From Companilactobacillus keshanensis (lineage in GTDB: Bacteria; Bacillota; Bacilli; Lactobacillales; Lactobacillaceae): 64,000 bases of DNA. A model generated the notes under the pieces. The model was not told the origin of the DNA. It did not search any database and saw nothing but the letters and a program-made list of their open reading frames with translations. The DNA lies in assembly GCF_003946205.1 (NCBI RefSeq), contig NZ_RHOS01000003.1, forward strand, positions 124,001-188,000. The letters are read 5' to 3'. Of this stretch, positions 36,267 through 44,725 are shown piece after piece. Each line of letters begins with the position of its first letter. Within the stretch, counting starts at the first letter, position 1. A program made the translations under genes and the position numbers.

Positions 36267-36293
36267 TTAGCACTCGATGAATGCAAGTGCTAA
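36267..36293. promoter_or_regulatory. CIRCE element (HrcA operator) of clpE
   Basis: TTAGCACTC-N9-AAGTGCTAA, one mismatch from the consensus inverted repeat. On the minus strand it overlaps a good promoter: TTGCAT, 17 bases, TATACT just upstream of clpE. No tandem GGTCAAA-type CtsR site was seen. Confidence 0.88.
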
Positions 36294-36346
36294 GTCTTGA
36301 GTATTTTTTCTACATATTAATAGTAAATGTGTATCACAAATATTAA

Positions 36347-36390
36347 CGCTTACAAAAGGCTTGAACTGTAAGCGGTATATGGCTTAATAT
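36347..36390 (+). promoter_or_regulatory. ptsHI promoter with inverted repeat
   Basis: CGCTTACA (36347-36354) and TGTAAGCG (36367-36374) are exact inverted repeats flanking the -35 TTGAAC (36361-36366); -10 TAATAT at 36385-36390, spacer 18. The 28-base palindrome could be an operator. The 5' region between 36391 and 36514 shows nothing further. Confidence 0.55.
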
Positions 36391-36514
36391 ATATAGGGTT
36401 GGTTACATTTTTTGATCTAAACCCTTGTGAATAAAACTAGTTAATGTTAAATTAATTAGTGAATATTTGTAGGATTACTACAGAATAATTTTAAAAATGG
36501 TGAGGTATTATATT

Positions 36515-36781
36515 ATGGAAAAGAAAGAATTTCACATTATTGCAGAAACAGGTATCCACGCACGTCCAGCTACTATGTTAGTACAAACAGCTAGCAAGTT
36601 CAGCTCAGACATCAACATTGACTTTAACGGTAAATCAGTTAACTTGAAGTCAATCATGGGTGTTATGTCACTAGGTGTTGGACAAGGATCAGATGTTACT
36701 ATCTCAGCTGATGGTGACGATGCTGCTGACGCTGTTGCTGCTATTGCAGAAACAATGACAAAGGAAGGACTTGCTGAATAA
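36515..36781 (+). CDS. ptsH: phosphocarrier protein HPr
   Basis: General PTS phosphocarrier, 88 residues. His15 (TGIHARPAT) receives phosphate from enzyme I; Ser46 ([12 protein letters not shown]) is the HPr kinase site for CcpA-dependent control. ATG 36515 with GGTGAGG ahead; an upstream in-frame ATG at 36497 has no site. TAATG overlap with ptsI. Confidence 0.97.
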   Translation: MEKKEFHIIAETGIHARPATMLVQTASKFSSDINIDFNGKSVNLKSIMGVMSLGVGQGSDVTISADGDDAADAVAAIAETMTKEGLAE

Positions 36782-38505
36782 TGGTTAAAACTATCAAAGG
36801 GATTGCCGCAAGTGATGGAATTGCTACCGCAGAAGCATACCTTTTAGTTCAACCAGATTTATCTTTTGATAAGAAGAGTATTTCCGATGCTGACGCTGAA
36901 ATCAGTCGTTTACAAGATGCTATTTCTACATCAGACGACGAGCTTACTAAGATCCGTGACACTGCCAAGGAGTCATTGGGTGAAGAGGAAGCTCAAGTTT
37001 TTGATGCCCACAAGATGATTTTGGCTGACCCAGAATTTACTGGAGCTGTCGAACAACAGATTAAAGATCAAAGTGTTAATGCTGAACAATCATTAAGCGA
37101 TGTATCAAATAACTTTATCTCAATTTTTGAAGGTATGACAGATAATGCCTATATGCAAGAAAGAGCTGCCGATGTACGTGACGTTACTAAGCGTGTAATG
37201 GCTCATCTTCTTGGTGTAGCATTGCCAAATCCCGCATTGATCGATCATGAAGTTATTGTCGTTGCTCATGACTTAACTCCAAGTGATACTGCACAATTAA
37301 ATAAAAAATATGTTAAAGGATTTGTTACTGATATCGGTGGTCGTACAGCTCATTCAGCTATCATGGCTCGTTCACTTGAACTTCCAGCTGTTGTTGGTAC
37401 AGATTCAATTACAAAAGATGCTACAGAAGGCCAAACCATTATCCTTGATGGATTAAATGGTGCTGCTATTTTGGACCCATCTGATGAAGATATCAAGCAT
37501 TACCAAAAATTAGCTAAAGATTTTGCTGATCAAAAAGCAGAATGGGATAAATTGAAGAATGAAGCCACAGTTACTGCTGATGGCAAACATTTTGATATTG
37601 CCGCTAATATTGGTACACCTGATGATCTTCAAGGTGTTATTGATAATGGTGCTGAAGGTATTGGTTTGTATCGTACAGAATTCTTGTACATGCAGTCTGA
37701 AGAATTACCTTCAGAAGATGACCAATTCAAGGCCTACAAAAAGGTTGTTGAAGGTATGAGTGGCAAGCCAGTTGTTGTTCGTACAATGGATATTGGTGGA
37801 GACAAGCATCTATCATACTTGCCACTTCCAGAAGAAATGAATCCATTCTTGGGTTATCGTGCCATTAGAATCAGTTTGGATAGACAAGAAATCTTTAGAA
37901 CGCAATTAAGAGCTTTACTACGTGCTTCAGCATTTGGTAAACTTCGTATTATGTTCCCTATGATCGGTACTCTTCAAGAATTCCGTGATGCTAAAAAGGT
38001 CTTTGAAGAAGAAAAGACTAAGTTAGTTGAAAAGGGTGTAAAAGTTTCTGATGAGATCCAATTGGGTATGATGATGGAAGTTCCTGCAGCTGCTATTTTG
38101 GCTGACCAATTTGCTAAAGAAGTTGATTTCTTTAGTATTGGAACAAACGACCTGATTCAATACACAATGGCTGCTGATCGAGGCAATGAACATGTTTCTT
38201 ACCTATATCAACCATACAACCCTTCAATTTTGAGACTGGTTAAGCATGTTATCGAATCAGCTCATAAAGAAGGCAAGTGGGCTGGTATGTGTGGTGAAGC
38301 TGCTGGTGATAATATTATGGTTCCATTACTTCTTGGTATGGGACTAGATGAGTATTCAATGAGTGCTACATCGGTACTTCGTGTTAGAAGTTTGATGAAG
38401 AAGTTGAGCACAGCTGATCTTAAAGAATTAGCAGAACGTGCTGTTAATGAATCAATCACTAACGAAGATAACAAGAAGCTTGTTGAATCATATATTAATA
38501 AGTAA
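36781..38505 (+). CDS. ptsI: PTS enzyme I (phosphoenolpyruvate-protein phosphotransferase)
   Basis: Transfers phosphate from PEP to HPr. 574 residues: N-terminal swivelling domain with active His in [20 protein letters not shown]-terminal PEP-binding barrel with [28 protein letters not shown] and the catalytic Cys in GMCGEAAGD. Translationally coupled to ptsH. Codon use is strongly biased as expected for abundant proteins. Confidence 0.97.
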   Translation: MVKTIKGIAASDGIATAEAYLLVQPDLSFDKKSISDADAEISRLQDAISTSDDELTKIRDTAKESLGEEEAQVFDAHKMILADPEFTGAVEQQIKDQSVNAEQSLSDVSNNFISIFEGMTDNAYMQERAADVRDVTKRVMAHLLGVALPNPALIDHEVIVVAHDLTPSDTAQLNKKYVKGFVTDIGGRTAHSAIMARSLELPAVVGTDSITKDATEGQTIILDGLNGAAILDPSDEDIKHYQKLAKDFADQKAEWDKLKNEATVTADGKHFDIAANIGTPDDLQGVIDNGAEGIGLYRTEFLYMQSEELPSEDDQFKAYKKVVEGMSGKPVVVRTMDIGGDKHLSYLPLPEEMNPFLGYRAIRISLDRQEIFRTQLRALLRASAFGKLRIMFPMIGTLQEFRDAKKVFEEEKTKLVEKGVKVSDEIQLGMMMEVPAAAILADQFAKEVDFFSIGTNDLIQYTMAADRGNEHVSYLYQPYNPSILRLVKHVIESAHKEGKWAGMCGEAAGDNIMVPLLLGMGLDEYSMSATSVLRVRSLMKKLSTADLKELAERAVNESITNEDNKKLVESYINK

Positions 38506-38513
38506 ATTCAAAG

Positions 38514-38544
38514 TCGACTTGAGTTAATCCTCAGTCGATTTTTT
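38514..38544 (+). terminator. ptsHI terminator
   Basis: TCGACTTGAG and CCTCAGTCGA form a stem with one bulge, followed by TTTTTT. Confidence 0.8.
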
Positions 38545-38563
38545 ATTTTGTCTCAAAAGCATG

Positions 38564-38592
38564 TTGACAAAGCTTCTAAATTAGAATATTCT
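38564..38592 (+). promoter_or_regulatory. promoter of T-box-brnQ unit
   Basis: TTGACA (38564-38569), 17-base spacer, TATTCT (38587-38592). Confidence 0.72.
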
Positions 38593-38619
38593 AATGACAT
38601 TAAAAATAAATGAATTTAA

Positions 38620-38876
38620 CAGCAAGAAAGTGGAGAAGTAATTGATTGTATCAGATTACAGAGAGCCATGTTATCTGGAAAATGGCATTGATCGATCAAC
38701 GAAAGTAACCACGGAGCTGGCAATGCAAGCAATAGCAAGTGTCGCATGGGTGCACCCATTATAGTGCTAGCGTATCTTTGTACGCGAAGTGGTGTTGTGA
38801 AAGCAATGCAATGAGGGTGGTACCGCGCAGAAGCGTCCTTTGAAAATCTTTAATGATTTTCTGAGGACGCTTTTTT
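38620..38876 (+). ncRNA. T-box leader upstream of the second brnQ
   Basis: Stem I with AGAGAGCC, a specifier loop closed by TTGAT/ATCAA and GTGG/CCAC and reading GAAAGTAA on its 3' side; T-box GAGGGTGGTACCGCG at 38813-38827; terminator GCGTCCT…AAAATC/GATTTT…AGGACGC and T-run at 38833-38876. TGGT fits an A73 tRNA. Reading GTA (Val) suits a branched-chain carrier; AGT (Ser) would follow the GAA-codon-A spacing seen in the his leader. Specifier left open. Confidence 0.9.
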
Positions 38877-38903
38877 GGTTCATTTAAACTGGAGGCGGTC
38901 AAT

Positions 38904-39023
38904 AATGACTAATTTGACTAATAGTAATGGTGGACTTGTCCGAGTGAATAGTTATGAATATCTTATAAAAACTATACATTCAACTAGGAGAGTTCAAATA
39001 TGGAAACTAAGAATAAAAAATTA
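38904..39023 (+). CDS. 39-codon ORF between T-box and brnQ
   Basis: ATG with GGAGG nine bases upstream, encoding MTNLTNSNGGLVRVNSYEYL and 19 further residues; it overlaps the brnQ start (39000) in another frame. No family recognised. Could couple translation to brnQ or be the remnant of a removed gene. Confidence 0.35.
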
Positions 39024-40373
39024 ACTTTTAAACATTACCTCATTATCGGTTCTATGCTCTTTGGCATGTTCTTTGGAGCTGGAAATTTAATTTTTCCAAT
39101 TCATTTAGGTCAATTGGCTGGCGGGCACTGGCTAACAGCCGGATTAGGATTTTTGTTGACTGGTACCTTGTTACCATTGTTGGGTATCATTGCTATCAGC
39201 ATCACACGTTCAACGGGAATTTATGATTTAGCCAAACCGATTGGACATCGTTATGCAACTTTTTTTATGATACTAACTTGTGCAACTTTGGGACCCTTGT
39301 TTGCCACACCGAGAACCGCTACAACACCATTTCAAATTGGTATTGCTACTCATGTTTCAGCAGCACAAGAACCGTGGTATCTATTAGGTTATTCATTAGT
39401 TTTCTTCTTGATTGCCGGTTGGGCATCTAGGAAACCAACTGGAGTTATTGATACAATCGGTAAATTATTAAATCCAGCTTTTTTGATCCTTTTAGCCATT
39501 ATTTTTGGTATCGCCTTTACACATCCAATGGGTACAGTAGCTACAGCTCATATTACAAATGATTATCAAAACGGAGCTTTTTTAAATGGATTTTTACAAG
39601 GATATAACACGATGGATGCATTAGCTGCTTTATTATTCGGTATCGTTGTTGTTACGTCAATACGTAGCCTTGGACAAAACAATCCAGCTGCTATTGCCAA
39701 AACGGCAGCAAAGTCAAGTTTGATGAGTATTTCTTTGGAGGCATTCATCTATCTTGGCCTTATCTGGATCGGCGCTACTTCTTTAACACATTTCAAAATT
39801 TCTGCCGATGGTGGGATCGGTTTTTCTCAAATTGCTTCATATTTTATGGGTGTACCAGGCGAAGTCATTTTAGCTATTATGGCAACTTTGACTTGTTTGA
39901 CTACAGCGGTTGGTTTAATTTCTTCGTTTGCTGAAGCCTTACACGCTAAATTCCCTAAAACATCTTATAAATTCTGGAACATTCTTTCTTGCACGGCCTC
40001 ATTTTTGATTGCCAATATGGGACTAGAACAAATCATTTCTTGGTCAACGCCAATGTTGATGTTTCTCTATCCATTAGCAATAACTTTGATCATTCTTTCG
40101 ATCATGTCGCCATTGTTTAATCGGGATTCAATTGTTTATATCACTACCACAACTTTTACAATTATTCCTGCATTGATTGATGCGCTGAATTCAGCACCAG
40201 CTATTATTTCTCAACAAGGATTTGCACAGACAATTTTGAAATGGGATAAAATATATCTTCCTTTTGCAGAATTGGGAATGGATTGGTTCATTCCAGCTAT
40301 AATTGGATTATTATTAGGATTAACGATTCATTATGCACTACTAGTTACAAAACGTTTTAAAATCATGGATTAA
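39000..40373 (+). CDS. brnQ: branched-chain amino acid transport carrier BrnQ (copy 2)
   Basis: 457-residue carrier with the family opening SMLFGMFFGAGNLIFPIHLG and about 12 membrane segments; clearly paralogous to the gene at 11768. Start has GGAGAGTTCAAAT. Unlike copy 1 it is under tRNA control through a T-box, so this copy probably responds to amino acid starvation. It is followed 19 bases later by an antiporter gene. Confidence 0.93.
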   Translation: METKNKKLTFKHYLIIGSMLFGMFFGAGNLIFPIHLGQLAGGHWLTAGLGFLLTGTLLPLLGIIAISITRSTGIYDLAKPIGHRYATFFMILTCATLGPLFATPRTATTPFQIGIATHVSAAQEPWYLLGYSLVFFLIAGWASRKPTGVIDTIGKLLNPAFLILLAIIFGIAFTHPMGTVATAHITNDYQNGAFLNGFLQGYNTMDALAALLFGIVVVTSIRSLGQNNPAAIAKTAAKSSLMSISLEAFIYLGLIWIGATSLTHFKISADGGIGFSQIASYFMGVPGEVILAIMATLTCLTTAVGLISSFAEALHAKFPKTSYKFWNILSCTASFLIANMGLEQIISWSTPMLMFLYPLAITLIILSIMSPLFNRDSIVYITTTTFTIIPALIDALNSAPAIISQQGFAQTILKWDKIYLPFAELGMDWFIPAIIGLLLGLTIHYALLVTKRFKIMD

Positions 40374-40391
40374 AAAGCGGGAGGGGTCAGC

Positions 40392-41555
40392 ATGGCATTT
40401 TTAGGTACATTATGTTTCTTATTATTTTGTACAACATTAGCTGGACATTTTTCACATCTGGCGGGGATCCCAGCCGTTATTGGTGAAATTATTGTTGGAG
40501 TTGTTGTCGGACCAGCAATTTTAAATTGGGTCCATCTTAATACGTTGGTAAATGCCTTCTCTGAAATTGGGGTAGTTATCTTGATGTTTATTGGCGGATT
40601 GGAGAGTAACTTGCAACTACTCAAGAAATATCTTCGCCCAGCTGTGATTGTCGCTATTATTGGAGTTATTTTCCCAGTAGTGATCATGGGTGGGGTAAGT
40701 TTGATATTTAACTTTACTTCATTTGAGGCATTATTTATCGGAGTTATCTTTTCAGCCACATCAGTATCTATTTCAGTTGAGGTCCTCAAAGAATTTCATA
40801 CATTAAATACTAAGGAAGGGGCCACTATTTTGGGAGCGGCTGTGGCCGATGATATCATTGGAGTTATTTTACTGAGTGTTATGATCTCAATGATGGGCAG
40901 TAAAAGTTCAACTAATATTGGGGTTGTTTTATTAGAACAAGTAGCATTCTTTGCGGGAGTATATCTTTTGTTTCGCTGGATCGCGCCGTTATTGATGAGC
41001 TTGAGTAATCACTTGTTGATGGCCGTTAGTCCAGCCATTATGTCAATGATAATTTGCTTAGGAATGGCCTGGTTGGCTAATTTAGTTGGATTGAGCGGTG
41101 CAATCGGTGCGTTCTTTGCCGGAATTGCTGTGGCTCAGACTGATTATCAAAAAGAAATCGATACTAATATCGAACCAGTTGGCTATACATTATTTATTCC
41201 AATTTTCTTTGTTAGTGTCGGATTGAATATGACCTTTGCTGGTGTTTGGCAGTCACTACCGTTTATTATTACGATGACGATCTTGGGAGTTTTGACTAAG
41301 CTATTCGGCTGCGGATTGGGTGCTAAGATAAATGGATTCTCGAACAGTAGTGATTATTTAGTTGGAGCTGGAATGATTTCACGAGGTGAAATGGCTTTGA
41401 TAACCGCTCAAATTGGATTTTCGGCCCATTTGTTATCTGGAGATTATTACTCTGACATTATTCTGATTATCATTCTGATAACTATTATTGCTCCGTTTAT
41501 GTTAAAACAAGCAATTAAGAAAATGCCATCTGAAGATAATTTGCAAGTTGATTGA
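40392..41555 (+). CDS. CPA2 family cation:proton antiporter
   Basis: 387-residue membrane protein, about 12 segments, of the Kef/NapA type: GIPAVIGEIIVGVVVGPAIL near residue 24, FSATSVSISVEVL and the ion-binding AAVADDIIGVILLSV region (paired Asp), and SRGEMALITAQIGF near the end. No Rossmann RCK domain is attached. Strong GGGAGGGG site; probably co-transcribed with brnQ. Confidence 0.88.
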   Translation: MAFLGTLCFLLFCTTLAGHFSHLAGIPAVIGEIIVGVVVGPAILNWVHLNTLVNAFSEIGVVILMFIGGLESNLQLLKKYLRPAVIVAIIGVIFPVVIMGGVSLIFNFTSFEALFIGVIFSATSVSISVEVLKEFHTLNTKEGATILGAAVADDIIGVILLSVMISMMGSKSSTNIGVVLLEQVAFFAGVYLLFRWIAPLLMSLSNHLLMAVSPAIMSMIICLGMAWLANLVGLSGAIGAFFAGIAVAQTDYQKEIDTNIEPVGYTLFIPIFFVSVGLNMTFAGVWQSLPFIITMTILGVLTKLFGCGLGAKINGFSNSSDYLVGAGMISRGEMALITAQIGFSAHLLSGDYYSDIILIIILITIIAPFMLKQAIKKMPSEDNLQVD

Positions 41556-41569
41556 ATTTATGAAACTGG

Positions 41570-41605
41570 CCAATCATATTTTAAAATATGATTGGTTATT
41601 TTTTT
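41570..41605 (+). terminator. terminator after the antiporter
   Basis: CCAATCATATT/AATATGATTGG stem, four-base loop, then T-run. Confidence 0.88.
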
Positions 41606-41725
41606 GATTTATTGACTACTGAAATTAGGAAAAATACTCCGTTAAACGATTTGATTTACAGTGGTATGATAATACTTGTTTGATAAAAAAAATTATAAAA
41701 ATGAGAGGACACCTCTAATTTATGG

Positions 41726-44254
41726 GTGATTGGTAATTCCCAATTGACAGATAAACGTCAAGTTGAAAGAAAATTATTGCTGACTGGTGCTACATTGGCC
41801 GGGCTTGGTGCCAGTATGATGCTGGTAACAAATGTAAAAGCTAATTCGACTAATGTAGTAAATACAACTCAAGATCAAACTACACAGTCAGTATCCTTGC
41901 TTAAAGCAAATAATACAGTCGAAGATCCCGTTAGTGATGCTGGAGATACAGTAGTTTCCGACAAATCAAATTCAACCGGGACTACGGTTACAGACGATGA
42001 TCAAAACGCTCCTACAGCCGATACTAATAATCCTGATGAATCAACGGATGATCAGTCTGATTTTAGTTTTGACCAGAATGATGATGGAAATTATACAGTC
42101 ACGGGATATACAGGTTCCGCTCAAAAAGCGGCCAATGGTGGAGTTGATCCAACGTATTCCACAGATATAACAATTCCTGATACTTATAAGAACGGTTTTG
42201 TTACTGCAATTGGGGACAATGCTTTTAACAATGAATCTGGTAACAGTGACAATTTATCCATTGTTGATGGATTGACCTCAGTTACTATCGGAAAAAATAT
42301 TCAACAAATTGGTAAATACGCATTCGCCGGTAATAAGTTAACTTCAATTAAGTTGCCAGACAGTACATGGTCAATTGGAAATAATGCCTTTGAAAATAAT
42401 CAATTGAATGATGTCTCTTTTAATAAAGTGACACAAATTGGTGATTATGCCTTTGCTGGTAATAATTTAATAAAAATGAGTTTTCCTGATAGTACTTGGT
42501 CGGTTGGGGCACATGCATTTTCAAATAATCAGTTGAGTGATATTGACTTGAATCACGTTACACAAATTAATGACTATGCTTTTAGTGACAATGATCTTAA
42601 TAAATTGGTTATACCTGATAAAACGACTAATATTGCTGATTATGCTTTTGAAGGAAATCATATAACCGATTTAACATTAGGATCAAATCTTGCAACTATT
42701 GGTACATCGGCTTTTCAAAATAATGGAATTTCTGGCGTAATAACTTTTCCCGCTTCGTTGATTCGATTGGGTGATTACGTTTTTGCAGATAATGCAATAA
42801 CTGGCGTAATTTTTGATAATAAAATAGTTGGGACAACTACTGATGAAACTGCAAGTATTGGAACAGGGGCATTTCAACATAATCAAATCACTGGAACAGT
42901 GACTTTGCCGGATTTATTGGCGGAATTGGGTGATTATGCCTTTGCTGATAATAAGATAACTGGTTTAACTTTTAACGATAAAATAACTAAGGTGAATACT
43001 GGTGTGTTTGAAAATAATGAATTGCAGGGTTCATTGGTATTACCTGATAACATTACTAATATTGGAAATAGTGCTTTTTATAATAATAAACTGGAAATTT
43101 TATCATTAAATCCAAATCTGGAGACTATTGGAACATCTTCTTTTTCTAATAATAATTTGTCCGGTAATATGATCGTTCCCAATAGTGTAACAAGTGTCGG
43201 TGAAAGTGCTTTTGACAACAACAGTTTAACTGGAGTTGACTTGGCGGGATCATTAGATAATTTGGGTGACAATGCTTTCAATAACAATAATTTGCAAACT
43301 ATTAAAATTGAACAAGATATAAACGCAATTGGTGATGGAGCCTTTGCAAATCAGGAAAAATTACCTGTATCTGTGGATGCTTCGGTCACACAGGCTTTAG
43401 ACGTTAAAAAAGCCGTGGCAAAACAATTAGGATTATCCGCAGACAACTTGGCTCAATTACAATTCACTTTGGGCGATACTATCTTGAATTATGACGAGTC
43501 TAAAGATAAGCTTACCCTTCCAAAAGATTATCAAGGAAAAGATACTGTTATGAATTTGACTCTCACTTCAGATGGACCAGACACTGGTTGGTATGGAACC
43601 AAAAATCTTGAGTTAACCTTGAATAAAAAAATGGTGATCTATGACGTTAGGATCCCTAGTAACTTAGATCATGACCCCGTGGTCTCGAAAGTAGAAGGAC
43701 AGGTAGGAGCACAAGTAAAGGTAAATGTTCCTGTTGTTTCAGGATATTCTGTAAGTCCAGGATCAATCTATGCCACAGTCAATGATGATGGGACGATAAC
43801 CGCCAATAGTGCAGTTAAGTACACTCCGAATACTGGAAGTAATACGGATTCAGATGATAGTGATTCAGGGACAGATCCCAATACTGGTTCAAATACGGGA
43901 ACAGATACTGATTCAAATACTGATACTGATCAAAACTCTGGAACTGATTCAAATTCAGATTCAGGGACAAATAATTCAAACACATCGACAGATGAACAAG
44001 GTAATTCTAATATATCCAATAATTATTCAATTAGAGAATCTAACCAGAGTGGTAACACAATAGTTCCTAATAGTGAGGACACTTTTTTTAAAGCAAGTAA
44101 TAATGAATCAATTAATCCTGCAAAAAGCAAAAATGTGTTTTCAAATGTTTCCAAACTTCCTCAAACTAGTGAAAAATCTAGTAGCCTATCTTGGATAGGT
44201 ACAATTATTTTGGGATTTTTAGGATTGTTGGGTTTCAATAGAAGAAAAAATTAA
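41726..44254 (+). CDS. BspA-like leucine-rich-repeat cell-wall protein, LPQTS anchor (paralogue 1)
   Basis: 842 residues as read from GTG 41726. Signal peptide KLLLTGATLAGLGASMMLVT with likely cleavage after VKA, an acidic Ser/Thr/Asn linker, about 15 LRR_5 (BspA/TpLRR) repeats of the form IGDYAFAGNNLIKMSFPD between residues about 150 and 550, a beta-domain (VKVNVPVVSGYSVSPGSIYA), a Asp/Ser/Thr stalk, and the sorting signal LPQTSE, a hydrophobic helix and RRKN. LPQTxE is the L. plantarum-type sortase signal. Start is doubtful: no ribosome site precedes the GTG, while the in-place AGAGG/ATG at 41722 is one base out of frame at a GGG run. Confidence 0.85.
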   Translation: MIGNSQLTDKRQVERKLLLTGATLAGLGASMMLVTNVKANSTNVVNTTQDQTTQSVSLLKANNTVEDPVSDAGDTVVSDKSNSTGTTVTDDDQNAPTADTNNPDESTDDQSDFSFDQNDDGNYTVTGYTGSAQKAANGGVDPTYSTDITIPDTYKNGFVTAIGDNAFNNESGNSDNLSIVDGLTSVTIGKNIQQIGKYAFAGNKLTSIKLPDSTWSIGNNAFENNQLNDVSFNKVTQIGDYAFAGNNLIKMSFPDSTWSVGAHAFSNNQLSDIDLNHVTQINDYAFSDNDLNKLVIPDKTTNIADYAFEGNHITDLTLGSNLATIGTSAFQNNGISGVITFPASLIRLGDYVFADNAITGVIFDNKIVGTTTDETASIGTGAFQHNQITGTVTLPDLLAELGDYAFADNKITGLTFNDKITKVNTGVFENNELQGSLVLPDNITNIGNSAFYNNKLEILSLNPNLETIGTSSFSNNNLSGNMIVPNSVTSVGESAFDNNSLTGVDLAGSLDNLGDNAFNNNNLQTIKIEQDINAIGDGAFANQEKLPVSVDASVTQALDVKKAVAKQLGLSADNLAQLQFTLGDTILNYDESKDKLTLPKDYQGKDTVMNLTLTSDGPDTGWYGTKNLELTLNKKMVIYDVRIPSNLDHDPVVSKVEGQVGAQVKVNVPVVSGYSVSPGSIYATVNDDGTITANSAVKYTPNTGSNTDSDDSDSGTDPNTGSNTGTDTDSNTDTDQNSGTDSNSDSGTNNSNTSTDEQGNSNISNNYSIRESNQSGNTIVPNSEDTFFKASNNESINPAKSKNVFSNVSKLPQTSEKSSSLSWIGTIILGFLGLLGFNRRKN

Positions 44255-44650
44255 AAGCATCCTTAATTAGGGTATGTTTTTTGGTTTAATTTAGGGAAAA
44301 TGTAATTTATGCGGTATAAATCCATTGACAGTCATCTAAGGTGATTGTCTAAAATGGGTACTCTGTCTGTCAGAAGTCAAGTAAGGGCGATTAAAACCGT
44401 CAAGGTTATTTCAATATTTTTTATCGGAGAATTTCTTGTCAACCACTTGAATTATTCACATAAATGCTAATTAAAAAAACCATTGCTTATCAAGTTATAA
44501 ACATATTAAAATTGAATTTGCGAGTTCAAAAACTTAAGTATAATTTCACGTTTGTGAATTTAAAAAAAATTATTCAGAAAAAAATAGCAGCAAATGCCAA
44601 TATACAAAACTTCTGTTCGGTTTATGACTTTGTGCAGCAATGATTTCTAA

Positions 44651-44698
44651 ACACAATATCTTGTTATCTCAAAAGGTTTGAGATACTATATATTGTGT
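44651..44698 (+). promoter_or_regulatory. tandem NrdR boxes and promoter of the ribonucleotide reductase gene
   Basis: ACACAATATCTTGTTA (44651-44666) and ATACTATATATTGTGT (44683-44698) fit the NrdR box pattern ACACWATATMTWGTGT; centres are 32 bp apart, three helical turns. TTGTTA (44661) and TACTAT, 17 bases apart, form the promoter inside the boxes. The two boxes are also part of one palindrome with TATCTCAAA/TTTGAGATA. The rest of 44255-44650 shows only a weak GACAGTCATC/GTGATTGTC hairpin. Confidence 0.75.
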
Positions 44699-44725
44699 TA
44701 TTTATTTTAATTGGAGTGAAGCATA

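Noticed and set aside
36497-36514. ATG 36497 as ptsH start
   Set aside because: No ribosome site; HPr proteins start at the following methionine (MEKKEFHI) with GGTGAGG upstream.
37559-37759. 66-residue ORF in another frame of ptsI
   Set aside because: Frame shadow of ptsI without its own signals.
44255-44650. Possible cobalamin riboswitch before the B12-dependent reductase
   Set aside because: No B12-box-like GCCACTG segment or multi-helix fold seen; only a weak GACAGTCATC/GTGATTGTC hairpin.
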